Assembly: GCF_019645835.1 (NCBI RefSeq)
Contig: NZ_CP080998.1
Span: forward strand, 4,960,001-5,024,000
DNA length: 64,000 nt
Origin: Mycolicibacterium holsaticum DSM 44478 = JCM 12374
GTDB taxonomy: Bacteria; Actinomycetota; Actinomycetes; Mycobacteriales; Mycobacteriaceae
Reading direction: 5' to 3'
The notes below the pieces were generated by a model. The model did not search any database. It saw nothing but the letters and a program-made list of their open reading frames with translations, and had not been told where the DNA came from. Of this stretch, positions 34,155-43,143 are shown one piece after another. Positions within the stretch are counted from its first letter, which is position 1. Every line of letters starts with the position of its first letter. Made by a program: the position numbers and the translations under genes.

Positions 34155-35423
34155 TCAGCTCCTGCGGTAGCGGCGAGCGAGATCTTCCAGGCGATCGGCC
34201 GCGGCTGCAGCGGCGTGGGCAGGTGGGGTTATCTGGGCGGCGAGCGCACGCGCTCGGTCGTGGTAATCCGGCGCGAGGATGGTCCGCAGATCGGCCACCA
34301 ACGATGCCTCGGTGGCGGTCGAGAAGCGCCGCGCGGTGCCCACCCGGAGCCGTTTGACGGCGGCGCCATAGATCGCGTGCACCATGTCCCAGTACAGGAT
34401 CAGTTGGGGGACGCCCGCGCGCATTCCGATCGGGGTGGTGCTCGAACCGCCGTGGTGGACGAGTGCCCGGCACGCGGGAAAGACGGTCGAGTAGTTCATG
34501 GTGCCCACCACCTTGACGTTGTCAGGATGGGGCGCATCGCTGTAGTCGGTTCCTGCGGCGCCGATCAAAGCCCGCTCGCCCAACTGGGCGCAGGCCGCGC
34601 TGATCATGGCGATCGTGTCCGCGGGCGACTCCACTGGAATGCTGCCGAAACCGAAGAAAATCGGTGGGGTACCGGCAGCGATCCACGTCGCGACCTCCTC
34701 GTCGGCAGCGGTAGCCAGCTCCAACGTCAGCGTCCCGACAAAGGGGCGCTGATCCGCGAATTCTGTCCATTCGGCCGCCAACCCCGGGAAGCATGCGGCG
34801 TCGTACGCCTGGATCTCCAGCGATCTGCGTTGGGTGATCCGCCGCGGGGCGGAGCCTTTGGCTCTGGGCAGACCGAGCTCGCGGCGCTGAGCGTGTTCCA
34901 CCTTCTTCATCACCCGCCAAGACAGCCACCAAAACGCTGCGACGGCGGATCGTCGCCACGCCGCAGGCAGGAATGTCAGCACCTGACCGTTGGGTCGCAG
35001 CGGGAAATAGTGCAGGGTGGCCAGCGGGATGTCGTAGTGCTCGGCGACATTGGCGGCGGCATCCTCGAAATTGATGCCGGTGAATATCAAGTCGGCACCG
35101 TCGGCCAGCGACATCAGCGTCGTGCTCATCTCCTGCCAACCGCGCAGCAGCGGTCCCCCGATCGCGACGCGCGACCGGATCATCGCGCGGACTCGCCAGG
35201 GTGTGCGAAAAAAGCAGGTCCAGAAATCACGGTGAGCGTCAAGGATCGACCCCGAGTTGGGGCCGAAGCCCGCGGTCGGCAATCCGGCCGCCTCGGTGAA
35301 GCCGATCAGGTCCGGCGGCACGGCAATACACACCTCGTGCCCTCGCCGCATCAGCTCACGTCCCACCGCGGCATTCGGCTCGATGTCGCCGCGACTCCCC
35401 CAACTCGCCAGCACGAATTTCAT
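34155..35423 (-). CDS. GT1-family glycosyltransferase (GPL Gtf-like), copy 1
   Basis: A 422-residue UDP/dTDP-sugar glycosyltransferase of the GT1 (Gtf) family used in GPL sugar transfer. N-terminal MKFVLASWGSRGDIEP (acceptor-domain start), central PPIFFGFGS, then CRALVHHGGSST in the donor domain. In the three paralogues in this window this region reads HHGG(A/S)GT followed by a W-x-LPDQ; here it is HHGGSSTTP and YWDMVHAIYG, so the Asp-Gln pair that normally contacts the sugar hydroxyls is replaced. It likely transfers a different sugar (inference). It starts 15 bp after the methyltransferase at 35439-36194 ends, in the same operon. Start ATG 35423, as in the family. Confidence 0.9.
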   Translation of the reverse strand: MKFVLASWGSRGDIEPNAAVGRELMRRGHEVCIAVPPDLIGFTEAAGLPTAGFGPNSGSILDAHRDFWTCFFRTPWRVRAMIRSRVAIGGPLLRGWQEMSTTLMSLADGADLIFTGINFEDAAANVAEHYDIPLATLHYFPLRPNGQVLTFLPAAWRRSAVAAFWWLSWRVMKKVEHAQRRELGLPRAKGSAPRRITQRRSLEIQAYDAACFPGLAAEWTEFADQRPFVGTLTLELATAADEEVATWIAAGTPPIFFGFGSIPVESPADTIAMISAACAQLGERALIGAAGTDYSDAPHPDNVKVVGTMNYSTVFPACRALVHHGGSSTTPIGMRAGVPQLILYWDMVHAIYGAAVKRLRVGTARRFSTATEASLVADLRTILAPDYHDRARALAAQITPPAHAAAAAADRLEDLARRYRRS

Positions 35424-35438
35424 TGCGCGCCCGGGTCG

Positions 35439-36194
35439 TTACTTCGGTGACTCGGTGCTCGCACTGAGAAGTTCGTCCAGATATCGGGGTGGTTTGAGGT
35501 TGAGCAGGCGCTTGCGGTCGGCTTTGAGATCCGCGTAGGTAAGCGCCTCGATCTGCTTCACCGAATACGACAACGTCGATTCCGGGGTTCCTCTGCGCAC
35601 GAACCCGACGCCCTGGTCACATTTGAGGACGCCGACCTGCAGGTCGTCGTGGGTGCTGCGCAGCTGGACGATGGCTTTCCAGACATCGCCGTTCCACACA
35701 CCGATCACCAGCGGACCCTTCTGCTGGGCCATGAAGCTCTCCCACGACTCCGCACGGCGGCTGGCCAATTCGAACGGCGGGTTGCAGTCGTGCAGAAAGA
35801 TGACACCGTCGTCGCGCAGGTAGCGCACAGTGTTCTCGACGTCGCGCACCACCTGCTCGTAGGTGTGCAGTCCGTCGATCAGCGCGACGTCGACGGGGTG
35901 GCGTTCCAGCAGAGCCTTCTGGTCTTCGAAGAAGGCGTCGCTGGTGGTCTCGAAGTAATGGGTGACACGTCCCTTCGCGTCGGCGCGCTCGCGGGTGCGC
36001 TGCGAGAGGTTGAAGGCCGGGTCGACGGCGATCTTCACATCGGCAGGGATCTGCTGAAATGCCTGGCCCCGGGAAACACCGATCTCCAGGTAGACGGGGT
36101 TCGTCCGGCCGGCCAGCGCCCGCTTCACCGCCCTGATCCGGTTGACCCCTGGCAGGGCGTCGACCAACATCACGAGGCCGCTGTTGAAGTTCAC
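35439..36194 (-). CDS. Class I SAM-dependent methyltransferase (Methyltransf_24 type)
   Basis: About 251 residues with a class I SAM-binding core: VYLEIGVSRGQAF (motif I), IAVDPAFN, then DVALIDGLHTYEQVVRDVEN and DDGVIFLHDCNPP. The His-Asp and Asp-containing loops suggest a metal-assisted O-methyltransferase, typical of small sugar O-methyltransferases in glycolipid clusters. It is the first gene of a two-gene minus-strand unit with the Gtf at 34155-35423, so it could methylate the sugar that Gtf adds or receives. GTG at 36194 is chosen; an ATG seven codons further in is also possible. It is divergent from the DUF2505 gene with about 75 bp between starts. Confidence 0.8.
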   Translation of the reverse strand: MNFNSGLVMLVDALPGVNRIRAVKRALAGRTNPVYLEIGVSRGQAFQQIPADVKIAVDPAFNLSQRTRERADAKGRVTHYFETTSDAFFEDQKALLERHPVDVALIDGLHTYEQVVRDVENTVRYLRDDGVIFLHDCNPPFELASRRAESWESFMAQQKGPLVIGVWNGDVWKAIVQLRSTHDDLQVGVLKCDQGVGFVRRGTPESTLSYSVKQIEALTYADLKADRKRLLNLKPPRYLDELLSASTESPK

Positions 36195-36255
36195 GCGATG
36201 ATCCTGCCCACAAAGGTGCGCCCCCGACAAGGAATTGATGACGTTGACGTTAATT

Positions 36256-36261
36256 TAGGAT
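36256..36261 (+). promoter_or_regulatory. Candidate -10 element of a leaderless promoter (DUF2505 gene)
   Basis: TAGGAT fits the mycobacterial -10 pattern TANNNT and lies 8 nt before the ATG at 36270, the distance expected when transcription starts at the initiation codon. No ribosome-binding site is present. A TTGATG lies at 36235-36240 (15-bp spacer). Confidence 0.4.
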
Positions 36262-36269
36262 TGGCGGTT

Positions 36270-36773
36270 ATGCCCCGTTCGTTCGAAGGCCAGACCGAAT
36301 CGTCGGCGAGCGTCGAACAGATCCATGCAGCGTTCGGGTCCGCGGACTACTGGCGGGCCCGGCTGGCGACCAGCGACGCCACCGCCGAGTTGGATTCGCT
36401 CGCCGTCGACCCCGACGGCACGGTGGAAGTGCATCTCACCCAGTACCTCGGGCGCCAGCTGCTACCCGCGTCGGTCACCAAGTTCCTGCCTGGCGACGTG
36501 AAGTTGCTTCATGGCGAGACATGGCGCCCCGCGGGCGACGGCGAGGTACGGGGGCAGATCAGCGTCGCCATTTCCGGCGGTCTTGGATCCTGCCACGCGA
36601 AAACGTGTCTGGTGCCGGCCGCCGAAGGCTCGCAACTGAGTTTCACCGGCCGGGTGGAGGTCAAGATTCCGCTCGTCGGCGGCAATTTCGAGAAGTCCCT
36701 CGGAGCCAATTTGGCGGCGAGCATCCCCGAGGTGGTGCGGTTCACCACGACGTGGATCACCGACCACGCGTGA
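36270..36773 (+). CDS. DUF2505 (START/SRPBCC-like) protein
   Basis: A 167-residue protein of the actinobacterial DUF2505 family, which has a helix-grip fold related to START lipid-binding domains. It opens with PRSFEGQTESSASVEQIHAAF and has the family's beta-strand pattern through a C-terminal helix (NLAASIPEVVRFTTTWI). No signal peptide. Function unknown; such proteins may bind hydrophobic ligands. ATG at 36270 follows a candidate leaderless promoter. It is convergent with the TylF-type methyltransferase that follows, with stops 14 bp apart. It may be a resident gene that the cluster has grown around. Confidence 0.8.
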   Translation: MPRSFEGQTESSASVEQIHAAFGSADYWRARLATSDATAELDSLAVDPDGTVEVHLTQYLGRQLLPASVTKFLPGDVKLLHGETWRPAGDGEVRGQISVAISGGLGSCHAKTCLVPAAEGSQLSFTGRVEVKIPLVGGNFEKSLGANLAASIPEVVRFTTTWITDHA

Positions 36774-36787
36774 CACGGCGCCGCGGA

Positions 36788-37861
36788 TCATCGGTTGTCG
36801 CGGGCCAACGCGCCGAGGCCGGTGATCTCGAGGCTGACCGACTTCCGTTGGCCGGCGGCACCGAGCATGAACGCGATGTCGCCGACCGGTGCACCCAGCC
36901 AGAACCGCCAGAAGCGCTTGGTGAAAAACGCCCACGCGAAGTTACCGCCGCCCAGCATCCAGAAGAGCGCGATGGCGAGGAAGTAGTAACCCAGGCGCTT
37001 CCAGCGCGAGGTCACCATCTCCACGTTCATCTCCCAGATCTCGAGACCCCAGGCGCGGTACCGCCATTGCAGCCCGTACTTCTTCTGGAACTCGTAGAAC
37101 GCCTGCATTTCGCCGTTGGTGACGAGGTATTCGTCGAAGACCAGGATCGACCCCTCGATGAACCGGTCCTTGCAGGTTTCCAACGCGTGCAGGCAGCTCT
37201 CGTAGGTGTCCAGATCCATATGGAACAGCCGGATCGGCGCCTCCGGTCGCTCTGCCAGATACGGGGCGAGGGTGTCGTAGGTCATGCCTTTGATGAACTG
37301 CACGTCGCGTCCGAGCGGGGCGGGGACGCCGTCGTCGTCCAGCGTTACCCCGGTCTCCCCCATGAGCCGTTGCGCCAGCGGTTCCGTCAGCGAAAAGGTG
37401 CCCTTCTTGACGACCATCTGATCGTCGACGGCCCAGTCTTCGACCAGGCCGGAGAAGGTGTCGAAGCCGTGGACGGTGCGTCCGCATGCGTCCGCGGTCA
37501 ACCTTGTCGACCAGCCGATCCAGACGCCCAAGTCGAGTTGGAGTTCGTACGCATTCTCTGGCGAAGGTGATGCCAGTTGCGACGCTTCCCACAGCAGCGT
37601 GTGCCCTGGGATCCGGCGCTGTCGCAAGTCAGCCAGGCCGCCGGTGATGAACGCGCGGTAGGCATCGTCGTACACCCTGATGTCGCGGGCGTACAGGTTC
37701 GGGATGTAGCGGTCGCGGCCTCGATAGACCAGGCGCGCGCACACGAGCGACAGCAGAAGCGCACCGATCAGGATCAGCAGAGCCGGCACGAAGTAGCACG
37801 CCGCGGCGACGACGAGCACGAGGCCGACGAGGACGGCTCGCCACACCCGATGCAGGGTCAT
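36788..37861 (-). CDS. TylF/MycF-type O-methyltransferase with N-terminal membrane anchor
   Basis: About 357 residues. The catalytic part is the macrocin-O-methyltransferase (TylF) family: DLGVWIGWSTRL, HGFDTFSGLVEDW, then RLFHMDLDTYESCLHALE and ILVFDEYL, which carry the metal-binding acidic residues. These enzymes methylate sugar hydroxyls. Unlike its paralogue at 55787-56695, it carries a strongly hydrophobic N-terminus (residues about 8-45, two adjacent segments), so it is probably tethered to the inner membrane, and another hydrophobic stretch occurs near residue 270. ATG at 37861 is chosen because it directly precedes the hydrophobic segment; starts farther upstream lack support. Confidence 0.85.
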   Translation of the reverse strand: MTLHRVWRAVLVGLVLVVAAACYFVPALLILIGALLLSLVCARLVYRGRDRYIPNLYARDIRVYDDAYRAFITGGLADLRQRRIPGHTLLWEASQLASPSPENAYELQLDLGVWIGWSTRLTADACGRTVHGFDTFSGLVEDWAVDDQMVVKKGTFSLTEPLAQRLMGETGVTLDDDGVPAPLGRDVQFIKGMTYDTLAPYLAERPEAPIRLFHMDLDTYESCLHALETCKDRFIEGSILVFDEYLVTNGEMQAFYEFQKKYGLQWRYRAWGLEIWEMNVEMVTSRWKRLGYYFLAIALFWMLGGGNFAWAFFTKRFWRFWLGAPVGDIAFMLGAAGQRKSVSLEITGLGALARDNR

Positions 37862-38100
37862 GCGGTCCACCGACTGCCTGCTCGTCCGGTCCGCCGTGCG
37901 CTTAGCGATTGCGCCCACCGCCTCGCCCCCTAGTTCTCGGCTAGCCAGACTAAGCGCTGGCAGATGCGCATCGCACATAATTGACGGTCTCGAAACCAAA
38001 TCCGAGCGCCGGACTAGACAAACCGGCTCTGAGGGACGCGCCCGAGTGTAAGAATGCCTCGACTAATTGACGTATCCGTAGAACACGCAAGTAGGTGCCC

Positions 38101-40287
38101 TTGTCGCAGGCCGACAGCCTCGGCGTCACCGAGGCACAGCAGAGTCCGAACACAGAACAGGTCAAGTTCCGCCCCGATATCGAGGGCTTGCGTGCTGTCG
38201 CAGTGCTGGCGGTTGTCCTCTTCCACGCCGCCGTTCCGGGTCTCGGTGGCGGATACATCGGTGTCGACGTGTTCTTCGTCATCTCAGGGTTTCTGATCAC
38301 CGGGTTGCTGTGGCGGGAAGTGAGCACGACCGGGAGCGTGCGGCTACGCCGGTTCTACGGCGCGCGGGCTCGGCGGTTACTGCCGGCCTCGGCTGCCGTC
38401 GGTGTCGTCACGATGATCGCCTCGGCGCTTCTGTTACCGCCGTTGCAGGCTCGGCCGGCCATCAGCGACGGCATCGCCAGCGCCCTGTATGTCAGCAACT
38501 ACCAGTTCGTGTTGCGAGGCGCCGACTACTTCGCCGACCACGTGTCGCCGTCGCCTTTCCTGCATTACTGGTCGTTGGGTGTGGAAGAGCAGTTCTACAT
38601 CGTCTGGGCGCCCATGATCCTTGGCGCAGCGTGGCTGATCCGGCGACTGCGCCGACGCCGCGGAATCGACGCCGCTTCTTCGCGACGTCCATATCTCGTG
38701 CTCCTCGCACTGGTCGCGGTGGCTTCGTTCGCGTTGTCTTTCCTCGCCAGTTACCTGGTGCCCGCTGCAGCGTTCTATTCGTTGCCGACTCGGGCCTGGC
38801 AGCTGGCCGTCGGTGGGCTGATCGCCCTCACGGTCACCCAGTGGCGCCGCCTGAACCCGCTGTCCGCTGCGATCATGGGTTGGGCAGGGCTCGCCCTCAT
38901 ACTGCTGGCTTGCACATGGTTGAGCCCGGCCAGCGTGTACCCGGGTACCGCGGCATTGCTGCCCACTCTGGGTGCGGCCTTGGTGATCGGCGCCGGCTGC
39001 GCGGCACCCAGCCAGGGCTGCGGACGCCTGCTCGGTCTGCCGGCGGTACGCGCCGTCGGACGAATCTCCTACTCGTGGTACCTGTGGCACTGGCCGGTGC
39101 TGATCCTCGCGCCTTTCCTGCTGGGACACCAACTCTCGCTGCCCGCGCGGTTGGCTGCCGCACTGGTGTCCGCCGGGTTGGCGTGGCTGACCTTCCGTTA
39201 CCTCGAGAACCCGCTGCGGTTCGCCCCCACAATCCGTAACTTCCCCTGGCGCAGTCTCGGACTGGGGGCGGTCGCCACCGTGGCGGCCGTCGGTGTCGGC
39301 ATCGCGCTGCTCAAGGTGGTGCCCTCTCCGATCGGACAAGGTCTGCCGGCGAAGCCGGTGAACCTCACCGCAACACTCGTACCCTCCGGATCGGACGCGG
39401 CCGCCTACGACGCAACGGTGCAGCGCACGTTCGCCGATATACAGCGCGCGGTCGCGGCGTCTGCTGACTTGAGGTCGGTTCCCTCCAATCTGACGCCTTC
39501 GCTCGCCGAGGCATGGGCTGACAGGGATGCCATGTTGTTCGGCGGCTGCCTGCGCGAGCCTTTCCAAAGCGGGCAGCCGGAGTGCGCGATGGCGGTCACC
39601 GCCTCGTCGACGACGGTGGCCCTGGTGGGAGATTCCCACGCGGCGATGTGGACTCCGGCCTTCCAGGAGGTCGCCATCCAGCGGCATTGGCGGCTCGAGA
39701 TGCTCGCGAAGGGCGCATGCCCGTTGCTGGACCTGCCGATCACCAACCCCTTGAGTCGCCTGGCGGACTACCTCCAACGCTGCGCGGAGTGGCGCGCCGA
39801 GATCGTCGCCCGGCTGGAAGCCGAGCGGCCAGAATTGATCGTGTTGAGCTTGTGGCGTGGCTACGGCACCGAAGAATCGCTCTCCGATTACCGGCCTTAC
39901 GACGACGCTTGGATCGACAGCCTGACCCGCCTGGTGCAACGGCTTCGCGGCACCGGTGCACAGGTACTGGTGATCGGCCCGATACCTAGTCCCGGCTTCG
40001 TTGTCCCGGTGTGTTTGTCGGGGTACCTCGATGACGTGCAGGCGTGCACACCGGAGCGGTCGGCAGCGGTCAACGAATCGGGCATCGCCGCCGAGGCCGC
40101 CGCCACCGAAGCCGGCGGCGGCGAATATGTCGACACCACTGAGCTCTACTGCACTGCCGACCGCTGCCCAGTCATCGTCGGCAACACCCTGGTCTACGTC
40201 GATGCAACCCACACCACGCTGGAGTACGCCCGGCTACTCGCCCCCGCCATGGGTGCGCTCGTCGACCGGCTGCTCGCCAACAACTGA
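38101..40287 (+). CDS. Acyltransferase-3 / SGNH fusion O-acetyltransferase, copy 1
   Basis: A 728-residue OafA-type protein. The N-terminal half is a multi-pass acyltransferase-3 domain beginning FRPDIEGLRAVAVLAVVLFH (catalytic His) with FFVISGFLI and about ten membrane segments to residue 380; the C-terminal half is an SGNH hydrolase-like domain with VGDSHAAMW (nucleophile Ser) and a late DATHTT (Asp-His). Such fusions O-acetylate sugars at the membrane; GPLs are known to be O-acetylated on deoxytalose. TTG at 38101 is chosen because AGTAGG lies 5 nt upstream and the same arrangement precedes the paralogue at 53111. A GTG two codons earlier is possible. The epimerase gene starts 24 bp after its stop. 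Confidence 0.9.
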   Translation: MSQADSLGVTEAQQSPNTEQVKFRPDIEGLRAVAVLAVVLFHAAVPGLGGGYIGVDVFFVISGFLITGLLWREVSTTGSVRLRRFYGARARRLLPASAAVGVVTMIASALLLPPLQARPAISDGIASALYVSNYQFVLRGADYFADHVSPSPFLHYWSLGVEEQFYIVWAPMILGAAWLIRRLRRRRGIDAASSRRPYLVLLALVAVASFALSFLASYLVPAAAFYSLPTRAWQLAVGGLIALTVTQWRRLNPLSAAIMGWAGLALILLACTWLSPASVYPGTAALLPTLGAALVIGAGCAAPSQGCGRLLGLPAVRAVGRISYSWYLWHWPVLILAPFLLGHQLSLPARLAAALVSAGLAWLTFRYLENPLRFAPTIRNFPWRSLGLGAVATVAAVGVGIALLKVVPSPIGQGLPAKPVNLTATLVPSGSDAAAYDATVQRTFADIQRAVAASADLRSVPSNLTPSLAEAWADRDAMLFGGCLREPFQSGQPECAMAVTASSTTVALVGDSHAAMWTPAFQEVAIQRHWRLEMLAKGACPLLDLPITNPLSRLADYLQRCAEWRAEIVARLEAERPELIVLSLWRGYGTEESLSDYRPYDDAWIDSLTRLVQRLRGTGAQVLVIGPIPSPGFVVPVCLSGYLDDVQACTPERSAAVNESGIAAEAAATEAGGGEYVDTTELYCTADRCPVIVGNTLVYVDATHTTLEYARLLAPAMGALVDRLLANN

Positions 40288-40311
40288 CTCGAAAAAAGAA
40301 GGAGGCCCGAC

Positions 40312-41367
40312 GTGCCAGCGTCTGTTCTCATCACCGGCGGCGCCGGGTTCATCGGCTCGGCACTCGCCCGCCGTGTCGTGCAAGCTGGTTACGACGTCGC
40401 AGTGATGGACATTTTGCACCCGCAAGTGCACGCCGAGCATGCAGCCATCGACCTGCCCTCATCGGTGCGACTTTTCACCGGCGACGTCACCCACGCGCCC
40501 GATTGCGATGCGGTGCTGCGACTGTTCAAGCCCGCTCAGATCGTGCACCTGGCGGCTGAAACCGGAACGGCGCAGTCGCTGTCCCAGGCCAGCCGGCACG
40601 GATCCGTCAACGTTGTTGGGACGACCCAGCTTCTCGACGCGTTGAGCCGCTGCGGGCACGTGCCTGAGCAGGTGGTCTTGGCATCCTCACGCGCCGTCTA
40701 CGGCGAGGGCGCCTGGCAGTCGGACGGCCGCGTCTTCTATCCGCCGCCGCGCAGCCATGCTCAACTCGCGGCGAGCATCTGGGATCCCCAAAGTCCGTCG
40801 GGCGAGCCCGCCGTGCCGCTTGCGAGCAACGCGGCCCGAACGCAACCAAAACCCACCAACATCTACGCCGCGACCAAACTCGCTCAGGAACATGTGCTGG
40901 CGGCCTGGACCGCCTCCCACGACACCGGACTCAGTGTGCTGCGGTTGCAGAACGTCTACGGACCTGGCCAGTCGCTGACGAATTCCTACACCGGAATAGT
41001 CGCGCTTTTCGCGCGGTTGGCGCGGGAGAAGCAGACCTTGGAGGTGTACGAAGACGGCCGGATCGTACGTGACTTCGTCTACATCGACGACGTGGTCGAG
41101 GCGCTCTTCTCGGCGATAGCCGAGCCTGCACCGTCATCGCGCTGCCTCGACATCGGCTCGGGTGTCGCGACCACCATCCACGAGTTGGCCCGACAACTTG
41201 CGACTATCTGCGAAGCGCCGGCACCGGTCGTCGTGGCGAAGTTCCGCGACGGGGATGTGCGGGCTGCGAAATGCGATATCGAGCAGGCGACGAAAGAACT
41301 CCGCTGGCATCCGAAGTGGTCGCTCGAAGACGGGACACGTGCGCTTCTCGATTGGATCGGCATGTGA
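40312..41367 (+). CDS. NAD-dependent sugar epimerase/dehydratase (dTDP-6-deoxy-L-talose type)
   Basis: A 351-residue extended SDR enzyme: GGAGFIGSALARR (NAD-binding), LAAETGTAQS, SSRAVYGEG (catalytic Ser region) and YAATK (Tyr-x-x-x-Lys), then RLQNVYGPGQ and FVYIDD. The overall pattern matches actinobacterial dTDP-rhamnose 4-epimerase or 6-deoxytalose-forming enzymes. Production of dTDP-6-deoxy-L-talose fits a GPL-type product, where this sugar is linked to threonine (established for GPLs; assignment here is inference). GTG at 40312 has a strong AAGGAGG 7 nt upstream. It sits between an O-acetyltransferase and drrABC on the same strand. Confidence 0.85.
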   Translation: MPASVLITGGAGFIGSALARRVVQAGYDVAVMDILHPQVHAEHAAIDLPSSVRLFTGDVTHAPDCDAVLRLFKPAQIVHLAAETGTAQSLSQASRHGSVNVVGTTQLLDALSRCGHVPEQVVLASSRAVYGEGAWQSDGRVFYPPPRSHAQLAASIWDPQSPSGEPAVPLASNAARTQPKPTNIYAATKLAQEHVLAAWTASHDTGLSVLRLQNVYGPGQSLTNSYTGIVALFARLAREKQTLEVYEDGRIVRDFVYIDDVVEALFSAIAEPAPSSRCLDIGSGVATTIHELARQLATICEAPAPVVVAKFRDGDVRAAKCDIEQATKELRWHPKWSLEDGTRALLDWIGM

Positions 41368-41440
41368 TTCGTCGACGAGCCGTCGAGCGGGACAAGTCGA
41401 CCCCGACGAAGACTTCGCTACTTCGCCCGAAGCAACTTCG

Positions 41441-41457
41441 CTAACGCTAGGGTCAAT
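41441..41457 (+). promoter_or_regulatory. Candidate leaderless promoter/operator of drrA
   Basis: The 17-mer CTAACGCTAGGGTCAAT contains TAGGGT (41448-41453), a TANNNT -10 match placed 8 nt before the GTG at 41462, with no ribosome-binding site. The same 17-mer with two changes occurs at 47751-47767. A palindrome CTTCGCCCGAAG lies just upstream at 41421-41432. Confidence 0.4.
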
Positions 41458-41461
41458 ATCC

Positions 41462-42391
41462 GTGATCGAGCTTGACGGTGTCGCGAAGACGTTCGATGGG
41501 AACGTACTCGCGCTGCAGGATGTGAGCTTTTCCGTTGAGGCAGGGTCGGTGTGCGCATTGCTCGGCCAAAACGGTGCAGGCAAGACCACGACGATCAACA
41601 TTCTGTCCACCTTGATGCAACCCACGTACGGCAAAGCTGTGGTGGCCGGTTGTGACGTCGTCAAAGATCCAGCGGGGGTACGGGCATCGATCGCAATGAC
41701 CGGACAGATCGCCGCGATCGACTGGCAGTTGACCGGACGCGAGAACTTGGTGATGTTCGCCCGGCTGCACGGAATGCGTCGCAAGCAGGCGAACGCGCGG
41801 GCCGACGCGTTGATCGAACAGTTCGACCTCATCGACGCCGCCGACCGTGCAGTGGTGACGTATTCCGGCGGCATGCGTCGGCGCGTCGATATCGCCGCCG
41901 CACTCGTGGTTCCGCCGAAAGTGCTCTTCCTCGACGAGCCGACAACCGGGTTGGACCCGCGTAGCCGCCGCAGCGTGTGGGATCTGGTGTCATCGTTGGT
42001 AGCCGAAGGTGTGACGGTGCTGCTCACCACCCAGTACCTCGAGGAAGCCGATGTGCTGAGCGATTCGATCGTCGTCATCGATCACGGCCGGGTCGTCGCA
42101 ACCGGCACGGCCGAGGACCTGAAGAGCCGAGTCGGAATCAGCTACTGCACGGTCAGTCCTGTCAATCCCGCCGATCTGCCCAAGGTGCTCGCTGCGGTTG
42201 CCGATTTCGAGGATGCCCATGCCGATGAAGAGCGCAATATCGTTACGGTGTTGGCGCCCAACGGAATGGGGACGCTCAGCGAGGTATTTCGTCGGGTCGA
42301 TCAGCTTGACGTCGAGTTCGCCGACATTTCGCTGCGCAAGCCGTCGCTGGACGAGGTGTTCCTACACCTCACGGGCAGTATCACCGCGTGA
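41462..42391 (+). CDS. drrA: ABC transporter ATP-binding protein (DrrA-like)
   Basis: A 309-residue nucleotide-binding subunit of a DrrABC-type exporter. Walker A GQNGAGKTT, Q-loop region, signature YSGGMRRR, Walker B VLFLDEPTTGLDP, H-loop region TTQYLEEAD, and the C-terminal DrrA extension ending PSLDEVFLHLTG. DrrABC systems move drugs or complex lipids; the mycobacterial one is needed for PDIM localisation. Here it would export the glycolipopeptide (inference). GTG at 41462 is chosen because it begins the family N-terminus (IELDGVAKTF); the frame is open farther upstream but overlaps the epimerase gene. GTGA overlap with drrB. Confidence 0.92.
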   Translation: MIELDGVAKTFDGNVLALQDVSFSVEAGSVCALLGQNGAGKTTTINILSTLMQPTYGKAVVAGCDVVKDPAGVRASIAMTGQIAAIDWQLTGRENLVMFARLHGMRRKQANARADALIEQFDLIDAADRAVVTYSGGMRRRVDIAAALVVPPKVLFLDEPTTGLDPRSRRSVWDLVSSLVAEGVTVLLTTQYLEEADVLSDSIVVIDHGRVVATGTAEDLKSRVGISYCTVSPVNPADLPKVLAAVADFEDAHADEERNIVTVLAPNGMGTLSEVFRRVDQLDVEFADISLRKPSLDEVFLHLTGSITA

Positions 42392-43143
42392 CCGCAATCG
42401 CCATTCTGACCGAACGCACGATCCGTGAAACGCTGCGTAACGATCTGCCGTTCGCGGTGTTGGCACCGGTTGGGAACTTCATCGTCTTCAACTTCGCGCT
42501 GCGCAACGTGATCGACACCGGTGGGATCGGCTATCCCCAGTACGTGCTGCCCGTCATCATCGTCCAGGTGACGTTGCTCGGCGCGCTGACAACCGTCGAT
42601 CGGGCTGCCCGCGACCACGGCTCCGAACTGGGCCGTCGTTTTCGAACGTTGCCGATTTCGGCGATGACTCCGTTGATCGCTCGCATGATGTACTGCCTTA
42701 TCCGCGGAGCGATCGCCTTGGTGGTCACGATCGCCGTCGGGTACGCCTTCGGCTTTCGGATGCTCGGGGGAGCAGGTCACCTCGTGGTTTTCACGCTTTT
42801 CGTGTTGGCGTTGACGTTGGCGCTTTCGCTTGCCGCGGATGCGATCGGGGTGAGCATCTCGGGTGCTGCGATCGGCAGGAACGGGGGCTCCAGCCAGATT
42901 CTCCTCGTCCCCCAGATGGTCCTGATCATGTTGTCGACCGGGATGGCGCCCGTCGATTCGTTTCCCGAGTGGTTGCACGGGTTCGTCCGGCATCAGCCTG
43001 TTTCACAGGTCACCGACGCGCTGCGCGGACTCGCCGCCGGCCATGTCGCGGTGAGCAGCCTGCTGATCAGCCTGGCGTGGTGCATCGGCTTACTGGGGAT
43101 CTTCGGGGCGATGGCGGTGCGGATGCAACGGCGCGTGCAATGA
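42388..43143 (+). CDS. drrB: ABC-2 type transporter permease (DrrB-like)
   Basis: A 251-residue integral membrane subunit with about six hydrophobic segments and the ABC-2 family pattern: a cytosolic N-terminal helix (RTIRETLRND), a membrane segment with QYVLPVIIVQV, a cytosolic stretch DHGSELGRRFRTLPIS, and a late loop with PEWLHGFVRHQPVSQVTDALRG. It starts with GTG overlapping the drrA stop (GTGA) and ends overlapping drrC (ATGA), so the three subunits are translationally coupled. It forms the membrane channel with DrrC. Confidence 0.9.
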   Translation: MTAIAILTERTIRETLRNDLPFAVLAPVGNFIVFNFALRNVIDTGGIGYPQYVLPVIIVQVTLLGALTTVDRAARDHGSELGRRFRTLPISAMTPLIARMMYCLIRGAIALVVTIAVGYAFGFRMLGGAGHLVVFTLFVLALTLALSLAADAIGVSISGAAIGRNGGSSQILLVPQMVLIMLSTGMAPVDSFPEWLHGFVRHQPVSQVTDALRGLAAGHVAVSSLLISLAWCIGLLGIFGAMAVRMQRRVQ

